A stretch of DNA of 23,649 bases from JAKJEP01 sp964580995 (lineage in GTDB: Bacteria > Planctomycetota > Phycisphaerae > Sedimentisphaerales > SM23-30), in NCBI GenBank assembly GCA_964580995.1, contig CAZOMV010000091.1, forward strand, positions 1 to 23,649, read 5' to 3'. Shown here one piece after another: positions 14,800 to 21,097 of the stretch. The notes below the pieces were generated by a model. It saw nothing but the letters and a program-made list of their open reading frames with translations, had not been told where the DNA came from and did not search any database. Position 1 is the stretch's first letter. Each line of letters starts with the position of its first letter. Both the position numbers and the translations under genes were made by a program.

Positions 14800-15495
14800 T
14801 CAATTGAGCTCCCGTAAGTCCTTTTCCAGCGGCGATGCTTTGTGAAAAGCCGGTGGCTCTGGAATATCTACCTGATAGCCTTTTTTGCCCAGCTTTTGCG
14901 TCAGACCCGGATAGTACGGATCAATTTCAAAGGCACGGGACAGGGCCTTGTTCGCCTGTTCCTCATCCCCTTTGTCCGTATAGAATTGCGCCAAAATCAG
15001 GGAAGGATTCGGATCCTTAAAGTATTTCTCCTGAGCATATTGCATCGTCGTTACATAATGTAAATCCATCCCTTTTTCCCGAAAATTATCCGCGATCCGC
15101 ACATACTCTCCCATGAGCATATCCCGATGCGCCAAATAAGCCTTCGTCGCCTGCAGCGACTCTTCCTCTCTGCCATCCTCATGCAGTATGTTGATATATG
15201 CCATCTGTGCCGTTTCCATCGAAGGGGCAAATCGAACCGCCACACTATATTCATAGATCGCCCGGTCCTTCCGGCCCGTCGCCTGATAACAGCGCCCCAG
15301 CCAATACCGCGTCGCCGGGTTCTCATGGTCATTATCCAGGCTCTTCTTTAAAAGCTCTTCCGCCTTATCGTACTCCCCATATTCCATATACACCTGGGCA
15401 CGCTGGTTCAATCGTACCGAATCAATCGTACAACCGGCAGCCAAAACCAGTATCAGACCCGCCAATATTCCTGCGCCCGTTACATACACTTTCAT
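14800..15495 (-). CDS. TPR-repeat lipoprotein
   Basis: A 231-residue protein with a lipoprotein signal: positively charged start, hydrophobic core ILAGLILVLAAGC, and lipobox LAAGC with C22 as the lipidation site. It should be anchored to a membrane facing the periplasm. Tetratricopeptide repeats are visible at about 29-61 (AQVYMEYGEYDKAEELLKKS), 62-94 (YWLGRCYQATGRKDRAIYEY) and 163-195 (LAQFYTDKGDEEQANKALSR), with a more divergent helical stretch between. TPRs are protein-protein scaffolds; the partner is unknown. The ATG has GGAGA 7 nt upstream. It lies just downstream of tRNA-His and is followed at 36 nt by a conserved hypothetical gene. Confidence 0.8.
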   Translation of the reverse strand: MKVYVTGAGILAGLILVLAAGCTIDSVRLNQRAQVYMEYGEYDKAEELLKKSLDNDHENPATRYWLGRCYQATGRKDRAIYEYSVAVRFAPSMETAQMAYINILHEDGREEESLQATKAYLAHRDMLMGEYVRIADNFREKGMDLHYVTTMQYAQEKYFKDPNPSLILAQFYTDKGDEEQANKALSRAFEIDPYYPGLTQKLGKKGYQVDIPEPPAFHKASPLEKDLRELN

Positions 15496-15545
15496 AATCT
15501 ATCTCCGCTACAGAACAACTTCAGAGACAATGCACCAAAAAAAAG

Positions 15546-15620
15546 GGTGAGAGACGGGATTCGAACCCGCGGCCCCCAGGACCACAACCTGGTGCTCTAT
15601 CCAGCTGAGCTACTCCCACC
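15546..15620 (-). tRNA. tRNA-His (anticodon GTG)
   Basis: The cloverleaf is complete on the minus strand: acceptor GTGGGAG with CTCTCAC, D-arm GCTC/GAGC, anticodon stem CCAGG/CCTGG enclosing TTGTGGT (anticodon GTG), and T-arm with GGTTCGAATCC. The extra G at -1 (15620) opposite C73 (15546) is the histidine identity element. CCA is not encoded. A run of eight T follows at once on the transcribed strand (15537-15544), which may help terminate it. Confidence 0.96.
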
Positions 15621-15630
15621 ATAACTATTT

Positions 15631-15658
15631 TATTTATATATAATTACCTCCGGATCAA
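15631..15658 (-). promoter_or_regulatory. Possible promoter of tRNA-His
   Basis: On the minus strand TTGATC (15653-15658) and TAAATA (15631-15636) are 16 nt apart, placing the start a few nt before the tRNA. The -10 is imperfect and the region is AT-rich, so other registers are possible. Confidence 0.35.
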
Positions 15659-15727
15659 CACCTTTATCAGCTCTCCAGAGGCTTCTCAGTGTATCCGGAA
15701 AAAAACTTTTGTCAACCGGCTGAAAAC

Positions 15728-16570
15728 TCATTTCCCACAATAATCGATTATCCGTGCCAGCTCGCTCCGCAGCTCTTTCCGCGGCACGATCATATCCACA
15801 AACCCATGCTCCAGCAAAAATTCCGCTTTTTGGAACCCTTCCGGCAACTCCACCTTGATCGTGTGCCAGATGGTTCGCGGCCCGGCGAAGCCGATCAAGG
15901 CCCCCGGTTCGGCGATGATCACATCCCCCAGCATCGCAAAACTCGCCGCCACCCCCCCCGTCGTCGGATCGCTCAAAATCGATATAAACAACCCACCCGC
16001 CTCATTCAGCCGCCCAATCGCCGCACTGGTCTTGGCCATCTGCGCCAGACTCAATACCCCCTCCTGCATCCGCGCACCACCCGAACAACTCACCACCACC
16101 AGCGGATACTGGGTCTCTGCCGCCATTTCCGCCGCCACCGATAGCTTTTCCCCCACCACCGAACCCATCGATCCCATCATAAATTCCGGATCCATAGCCG
16201 CTAACATGACGGGCCGGCCTTTCACAAAGGCCTTGCCCATGACTAGCGCATCATTCAATCCGGTTTTCTTCTGGCTGGACTCTAACCGGCTTTTATAGTC
16301 CTGTAAATCATGAAAATCCAGCGCATCCACCGGGGCATAATCGGTTAATAACTCCTCAAAACTCCCTTCATCGCATAATTGCTCGATCCGCGTCTTGGCC
16401 CGAACCCGAAAATGATAATTACACTCCGGGCATACCTCCAAATTCTCAGTCACCGTCTTGGCAAATATCATATCTTCACAACCCGGACAGCGACGCCATA
16501 AACCTTCCGGCACATCACGCTTCTTCTTTAACGAATACCCATCCCATGACCCGTTTTTGTTTTGTTTCAT
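15728..16570 (-). CDS. accD: Acetyl-CoA carboxylase carboxyltransferase beta subunit
   Basis: With AccA it forms the carboxyltransferase that moves CO2 from biotin to acetyl-CoA, giving malonyl-CoA, the first step of fatty acid synthesis in the cytoplasm. The 280 residues match the family length. The N-terminal zinc ribbon is CPGC (C28, C31) and CPEC (C47, C50), preceded by the typical PEGLW. The crotonase-like core has MLAAMDPEFMMGSMGSVVGEK, VVVSCSGGARMQEG and DPTTGGVAASFAMLGD. The ATG overlaps the stop of the preceding gene as ATGA, so its translation is coupled to the histidine-phosphatase-like protein. No accA is in the window. Confidence 0.97.
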   Translation of the reverse strand: MKQNKNGSWDGYSLKKKRDVPEGLWRRCPGCEDMIFAKTVTENLEVCPECNYHFRVRAKTRIEQLCDEGSFEELLTDYAPVDALDFHDLQDYKSRLESSQKKTGLNDALVMGKAFVKGRPVMLAAMDPEFMMGSMGSVVGEKLSVAAEMAAETQYPLVVVSCSGGARMQEGVLSLAQMAKTSAAIGRLNEAGGLFISILSDPTTGGVAASFAMLGDVIIAEPGALIGFAGPRTIWHTIKVELPEGFQKAEFLLEHGFVDMIVPRKELRSELARIIDYCGK

Positions 16571-17253
16571 GCGATATGCGCCTCAAATCGGATCGGCTGG
16601 CCAGCATCCTCTTTCCCACATGCCGGCTCCTGTGGTGCTAATCCTGAAAATTGCAATGCCGGCCGGTGTATTTCATAGGATCCCACTCCTACCCGATTCG
16701 CAAATTCGATGATTTTGACCGGCGCACCCTGATCCACCAGTTGCCATACATATTTCGGATCACCTTGGGTCAGATAACATTCGATCAATGCGGATACAAT
16801 CTGGCCTGCAACTATCGCTATCGGCTTGCTTCGACTCTTTTTGGTTATATGACTGACCGCTTCTTTCACGCGTTCATAGGCCGCCAGCATCGCCTCTCCC
16901 TGGGGTGTGGTAAAGCCGGTCGGATCCATTCTCCATTGCTTGTAGGAACTGCCAAATCGCTTTTTGATCTCATGAATACGCAAACCCTGCCATAACCCGC
17001 AGTCCAGTTCCCGCAAACCAGGATGCTTTTTCGTCTTAAATCCGCACAACTCCGATAAATATTGGGATGTTGGACCCGACGATTCATTTCCGCTCGAATA
17101 CAGACAATCCACCCCCTCCTCTCTCAATAGAGACGAGATCCGGTTCAACACCTCTTTGCCCGATTCGGAAATCGGCAAGGGGAGCGTGCCTTGTAATCTA
17201 TCTTCTTCTTTCCAGGCCGGACTGCCGGCCCGGATAATAAGTATCTTTTTCAT
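16567..17253 (-). CDS. Histidine-phosphatase-fold pseudoenzyme
   Basis: A 228-residue protein with the phosphoglycerate-mutase/histidine-phosphatase fold: MKKILIIRAGSPAW...DRLQGTLPLPISESG, then LYSSGNESSGPT, RELDCGLWQGL (acid E82), FTTPQGEAMLAAYERV and IAIVAGQIVSALI. The family catalytic motif RHG reads RAG here (A9, codon GCC), and the second conserved histidine of the SHG motif is also alanine (IVAG, A149, codon GCA). The usual Arg of the SSP..R..T motif is missing too (SSGNESSGPT). Phosphatase or mutase activity is therefore unlikely, while the scaffold and acidic residue are kept. The stop overlaps the accD start, so it may regulate or bind something linked to lipid synthesis; that is inference. 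Confidence 0.85.
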   Translation of the reverse strand: MKKILIIRAGSPAWKEEDRLQGTLPLPISESGKEVLNRISSLLREEGVDCLYSSGNESSGPTSQYLSELCGFKTKKHPGLRELDCGLWQGLRIHEIKKRFGSSYKQWRMDPTGFTTPQGEAMLAAYERVKEAVSHITKKSRSKPIAIVAGQIVSALIECYLTQGDPKYVWQLVDQGAPVKIIEFANRVGVGSYEIHRPALQFSGLAPQEPACGKEDAGQPIRFEAHIA

Positions 17254-17291
17254 AATCCTATATATAAAACCTGTCTTAACAACAATCCTTC

Positions 17292-17321
17292 ATTATACTA
17301 AAGATGGGGGGGCTAAAGCAA
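17292..17321 (-). promoter_or_regulatory. Promoter of the phosphatase-like/accD operon
   Basis: On the minus strand a perfect TATAAT (17292-17297) has TTGCTT (17316-17321) 18 nt upstream. The predicted start is about 17285, roughly 30 nt before the ATG at 17253. The -35 is weak (3 of 6). Confidence 0.5.
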
Positions 17322-17441
17322 GAGCATGACTGACGGAAGACGCAAATTTATCGTATGTCCAATAAATATAATCACTTATACTCTATGTGCGGCAGCCTTT
17401 TTATTACTTGCCTACCCCATGTTCCTTCCCCTGTCGAGCTA

Positions 17442-18569
17442 TTATCCGACGATTTCCCGATATACTTCCCAGGTTTTCCCAGCCGTTTGTTCCCATGAAA
17501 ATTTCGCCGCCTGAGCCAGGCACGCCCGACGAACCTCCGCTTTCCCCACATCATTTTGAAGGGAATCCCGGATCGCCTCGGAAATCGCCCCCGACTCCAG
17601 GGGATCAAAAAACCGGCCCGCTGCACCAACCACCTCCGGAATCGCCGTCGCCTGGGAACAGACAACCGCCGTCCCGCACGCCATCGCCTCTACCAGCGGC
17701 AGACCAAATCCTTCATACAGGCTGGGCAAGACACACAGCGACGCCAGATTATACAATCCCGGCAAGTCCTCTTCCCCAATCAAACCAAGAAATCGTACCT
17801 TCGGACTAATCCCCAGGCCCCCAGCCAGCTCACGCAATCTTTCGGAATACTTTGAAATCGGACCCGTCAAAACCAGCGTATATTCCTGCCGCATCTCATC
17901 AGGTAATTGCCGATAGCCCTCCAGCAGTCTTTCCAGATTTTTGTGCGGTTTGTGATTACCCACATACAAAATAAATCTCTCCGGCAATCGGTGCTTTTTC
18001 CGAATGCCCGATAACTTATCCAAATCCGCAATCGGCTGGTACTTCCGGTCATACCCCTGCGGAATCAGCCGGATTTTTTCTTCCGGTATTCCCAGATATT
18101 GCAATATATCCTTTTTTGTATGTTCCGATATGGTAATCACCCTTCCAGCCCGACGGGCATTATGCCGGAGCACCTGATAAAAATACCGCCGCTTCAAACC
18201 AGAACAATAATCCGGCAGCGTTAGAGGATACAAATCATGAATCGTCATCACCAGCGGCACATCCCGCATCCCCCAGGGCAGATCAAAGTGGGGATAATGA
18301 TATAAATTCGCATCCTCACGAAACTTCCGAAACTCCCAGTGCTGCCGTACCGAAAGACACGGGGCCTTCACCGCCGCCAGTTCGATTCTTTCCCCCCGCT
18401 CCGCTTCTAATTCCTTGATGATGGTCGATTGTGGCCTACTATCGGGATTGTGATAAACCTTCCACGTCACTTCCGGTCTTGCCCGTACCAGAGCCTTCAG
18501 CAACTGGGCCGTATAAACACCGCCCCCACCCGGCAGGTGTGCAAAACGAAGATCGTAACTGATTTTCAT
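17442..18569 (-). CDS. GT4-type glycosyltransferase
   Basis: A retaining, GT-B fold glycosyltransferase of 375 residues, likely transferring a sugar from a nucleotide-sugar donor to a glycan or lipid acceptor at the inner membrane face. The start chosen is the ATG giving MKISYDLRFAHLPGGGGVYTAQLL, whose Gly-rich loop is the expected acceptor-side N-terminus; 14 codons upstream up to a TTG would run toward the inverted-repeat element. The donor-side half has FILYVGNHKPHKNLERLL, VRFLGLIGEEDLPGLYNLA and the E-x7-E motif in LYEGFGLPLVEAMACGTAVV, with IPEVVGAAGRFFDP after it. No clear ribosome-binding site precedes the ATG. No other polysaccharide genes adjoin it, so acceptor and product are unknown. 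Confidence 0.88.
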   Translation of the reverse strand: MKISYDLRFAHLPGGGGVYTAQLLKALVRARPEVTWKVYHNPDSRPQSTIIKELEAERGERIELAAVKAPCLSVRQHWEFRKFREDANLYHYPHFDLPWGMRDVPLVMTIHDLYPLTLPDYCSGLKRRYFYQVLRHNARRAGRVITISEHTKKDILQYLGIPEEKIRLIPQGYDRKYQPIADLDKLSGIRKKHRLPERFILYVGNHKPHKNLERLLEGYRQLPDEMRQEYTLVLTGPISKYSERLRELAGGLGISPKVRFLGLIGEEDLPGLYNLASLCVLPSLYEGFGLPLVEAMACGTAVVCSQATAIPEVVGAAGRFFDPLESGAISEAIRDSLQNDVGKAEVRRACLAQAAKFSWEQTAGKTWEVYREIVG

Positions 18570-18602
18570 GCAAAACAACGGCTCTAGTATCGATAATTTG
18601 AA

Positions 18603-18772
18603 GTTTTGCAAAATAGAGGTTAAGCATATATTATTTCCGAAAATCTCCTCAAAGATTTTCGAGAAATAATCTTATAAGTATGGAAACAGTATTCCGTTAG
18701 CGTTTGGAAAGAAAAAAAGAAGAATGCCTTTTTTTTCTTTCCAAAGTATGCCTAACCTCTATTTTGCAAAAC
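18603..18772. repeat. 170-bp palindromic element with 26-bp terminal inverted repeats
   Basis: The left end (18603-18628) and right end (18747-18772) are inverted copies matching at 25 of 26 positions; the outer bases are GTTTTGCAAAATAGAGG. Inside are hairpin 1 (18630-18670; two arms of 17 paired bases, one bulged A, 6-nt loop) and hairpin 2 (18703-18745; TTTGGAAAG plus A7 pairing with T7 plus CTTTCCAAA, 17-18 bp). The whole could fold as a three-way junction in RNA or a cruciform in DNA. There is no reading frame for a transposase and no obvious target-site duplication. A MITE-like insertion or a large structured mRNA element are the two readings. Confidence 0.75.
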
Positions 18773-19369
18773 GTTAGTATAATCATAACTGCCCATCGGC
18801 CTCATACCGACCGGATTGCCCAGGATCTCCGCATACAAAATCGCCCGAGCCAGCTCATCCGGCTGAGTGAAACCCAAAGGAATTGCCCCGGTCGAAACCG
18901 CTCCGCTCTTATGTGCGGCTGAAACAAGCGGCTCTTTCCTCTCCGTAAGTTTTGTCTGAATACTCGGCACAACCTGTTTTCCCATCGCCCCTTGCATGGT
19001 TTGAGGAACAGGCTGAGAGGGCTTGGGAGGTTGCGAAACCGGCCGTGGTACTGGTACCGGTTGTCTCATCACAGGTCCAGGCTGCGGGGTTGGGGGTCGG
19101 GTTTGAGGTCGGGTTGGGGGTTGATGGGTTTGGCCCGACGGAATTCCAGGCTGACCGGACGAATGCCTCGGCGACTGCTTGGCAGGCGGTGCAGGCTGGG
19201 GACGATTCTTCGGTATCGGCGTCTCTGTCGGTTTCTTGCCCTGCCGGTTCTTGAATAAACCGCTCACTACATAAAGAACAAAGATAAAAATTACCGGCAG
19301 AAGCTTTTTAAGGCCGCCTGGCTCGTTGTCTTCAGCTAATGTAAAATAAGAAACAATCTTGTACCACAT
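18752..19369 (-). CDS. Proline-rich single-pass membrane protein of the NfeD/FloA operon
   Basis: A 205-residue protein with one membrane segment (about 21-39, LKKLLPVIFIFVLYVVSGLF). A long Pro/Gln/Arg-rich low-complexity linker follows (about 47-125), then a short conserved-looking C-terminal motif PDELARAILYAEILGNPVGMR (about 170-190). I do not know a named family, but proteins of this build commonly sit after flotillin-like genes in planctomycetes. It starts 3 nt after the floA stop, so it is translated from the same message, which suggests a partner of the membrane-microdomain proteins. The last six residues (VLQNRG, from V200) and the TAG stop lie exactly inside the right terminal repeat of the downstream palindromic element, so the native C-terminus may have been replaced. 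Confidence 0.7.
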   Translation of the reverse strand: MWYKIVSYFTLAEDNEPGGLKKLLPVIFIFVLYVVSGLFKNRQGKKPTETPIPKNRPQPAPPAKQSPRHSSGQPGIPSGQTHQPPTRPQTRPPTPQPGPVMRQPVPVPRPVSQPPKPSQPVPQTMQGAMGKQVVPSIQTKLTERKEPLVSAAHKSGAVSTGAIPLGFTQPDELARAILYAEILGNPVGMRPMGSYDYTNVLQNRG

Positions 19370-19372
19370 ATA

Positions 19373-20536
19373 TTATGCCTCATGGTGAGGTTCTTGCTTC
19401 GGCTGATTCCCCCGTCCGATCGAATCTCGCATAGTAGTATCCGCCGCGATATTCTTCATGCGGTAATAATCCATGATCCCCAGATTCCCGCTGCGGAATG
19501 CATCCGCAATGGCACGGGGCACTTCCGCTTCCGCCAGCACCACCTTCGCCTGGTTTTCCTGTACCAAAGCACGCATTTCCTGTTCCCGTGCCCGGGCCAT
19601 CGCCGCCCGGCCTTCCGCCTCGGCCTGCCGCATCTTTTTGTCGGCCTCCGCCCGGTCGGTTTCCAGCAAAGCCCCGACGTTGGCCACATCCCCGGCACTG
19701 GCCACGCTCACATCGGCGATATCAATCGACACAATCTCATAAGCAGTTTGGGCATCCAGCCCGCTTTCCAATACCTTGCGGGAAATCCGATCCGGATTCT
19801 CCAGCACATCCTTATACGTATTGGACGAACCGATCGCACTGACAATCCCCTGCCCCACGCGAGCGATAATCGTCTCATCGGTCGCCCCGCGTACCAGTTG
19901 GTCGATATTGGACCGCACCGTTACCCGTGCCCGCACCAGCAGCCGGATCCCATCCTTGGCCACCGCGTCCAGCATCGTGGTCCCGGGTGTCTGGGTCGGG
20001 CAGTCGATGACCTTGGGCATAACCGTCATATGCACCGCCTCCAGAATATTCCGGCCCGCCAGATCAATCGCCCGCGCCACATCAAACGACAGCCGGATAT
20101 TGGCCCGGTTGGCGGCTATCATCGCCTTGACCAGACTATCCACATGGCCGCCGGCAAAATGATGCGCCTGCAAATCCGCAAAGCTGATATCCAGATTCGC
20201 CTTGAACGCGATAATTAACGCATTAACACACATTAGAACGTCCGTCGGGTCGCGGCGAACCAGAAATACACTTTCCAACTGCTGGGAACCCAGGGTAGTA
20301 ATCCCCGCCTGCACCGCCGAAATCCGGGCACTGACAATTAACTGCGGCGGTACTTTACGCAACCCCATCCCGATCAAATCAAAAAAGCTGACCCGTGCCC
20401 CGCTGAACAACGCCTGCACCCAAATCTTGACATACATGCCCAGCAACAGCAGCAATACCACCACAATAATAAGTGCAATCACCCCAAAAACCATCCAGAT
20501 TTTATCCGTTGCAGCGGCTAACAATGCCATATCCAT
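19373..20536 (-). CDS. floA: Flotillin-like protein FloA (SPFH family)
   Basis: A membrane-associated scaffold protein of bacterial functional membrane microdomains, in the YqfA/FloA branch. The start is the ATG at 20536 (387 residues), preceded by AGGAG at 7-8 nt; a longer reading adds six codons without a ribosome site. One N-terminal transmembrane segment (about 14-37) is followed by the SPFH region (about 45-270): FSGARVSFFDLIGMGLRKVPP, then FAGGHVDSLVKAMIAANRANI and VSIDIADVSVASAGDVANVG. A charged coiled-coil region with Ala/Glu repeats follows (about 285-345, RAEADKKMRQAEAEGRAAMA). The gene lies in the usual order after two nfeD genes. It is somewhat longer than typical FloA because of the coiled coil and tail. 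Confidence 0.93.
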   Translation of the reverse strand: MDMALLAAATDKIWMVFGVIALIIVVVLLLLLGMYVKIWVQALFSGARVSFFDLIGMGLRKVPPQLIVSARISAVQAGITTLGSQQLESVFLVRRDPTDVLMCVNALIIAFKANLDISFADLQAHHFAGGHVDSLVKAMIAANRANIRLSFDVARAIDLAGRNILEAVHMTVMPKVIDCPTQTPGTTMLDAVAKDGIRLLVRARVTVRSNIDQLVRGATDETIIARVGQGIVSAIGSSNTYKDVLENPDRISRKVLESGLDAQTAYEIVSIDIADVSVASAGDVANVGALLETDRAEADKKMRQAEAEGRAAMARAREQEMRALVQENQAKVVLAEAEVPRAIADAFRSGNLGIMDYYRMKNIAADTTMRDSIGRGNQPKQEPHHEA

Positions 20537-20594
20537 AATTAATCTCCTATGCAAAAAAATTGGTACTAGCCATACTATTGTTAAACTTCAATTC

Positions 20595-21092
20595 CTACGT
20601 ATGTTTCTGATTTACAATAATACTGTTTCCTTCAATATTTATCACCACGATCTCCGTATTACCATCGATCATCTCCCCTTCCGCCATCACACTATAACGC
20701 TGACCGTCAATTTCCGCGATTCCCCCCGGCCGCAGAGCCGTGATGGTTTTGCCGGGTTTGCCTGTCAATTTGTCAAATTTCTGTTCACTGACTCCGGCTT
20801 TTCCGCGTTCCTGGGGTGTTTCCACCACCGGTGTCAAAATGGTCTTCCTGCCGATGGCTGTTTTCGGTAACATCTTAAAAGCCCAGCAGATAGCGATCGG
20901 CAGGCAAACGATAATTACCGCCAAAAAAATAAAACCCGTCGTGTTCGACTCCATAAACGCCAGAACCAGCGAACCGATTAGTGCAGCAGTGGCAAAAATA
21001 CAGATCAATCCGCCGGATGGCAGTAATACTTCCAGAATAATCAGCCCAATCCCCAGCAATAGCAAAATAATCGCGTACAACAAAAATGCCAC
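20595..21092 (-). CDS. Short NfeD-family membrane protein
   Basis: A 165-residue protein with three close transmembrane segments (about 4-20, 30-47, 54-73) and a C-terminal OB-fold (about 112-162: GKTITALRPGGIAEIDGQRYSVMAEGE...NSIIVNQ). This is the short NfeD type, which lacks the ClpP-like protease domain and accompanies flotillins. It begins 5 nt after the long nfeD gene. The frame opens with GTG at 21092, but the only Shine-Dalgarno (GGGAG) overlaps that GTG. A TTG three codons later would have normal spacing, so the true start is uncertain by a few residues. It is expected to interact with FloA and modulate the microdomain, as inferred from the family. Confidence 0.85.
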   Translation of the reverse strand: MAFLLYAIILLLLGIGLIILEVLLPSGGLICIFATAALIGSLVLAFMESNTTGFIFLAVIIVCLPIAICWAFKMLPKTAIGRKTILTPVVETPQERGKAGVSEQKFDKLTGKPGKTITALRPGGIAEIDGQRYSVMAEGEMIDGNTEIVVINIEGNSIIVNQKHT

Positions 21093-21097
21093 TCCCT

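Noticed and set aside
18439..18627. Alternative reading frame starting inside the left terminal repeat (62 codons)
   Set aside because: It overlaps the glycosyltransferase gene in another frame and has no properly spaced ribosome site.
18603..18772. Insertion sequence with transposase
   Set aside because: The interval is only 170 bp, has no transposase frame and no clear target-site duplication, so it is not called an IS; a MITE remains possible.
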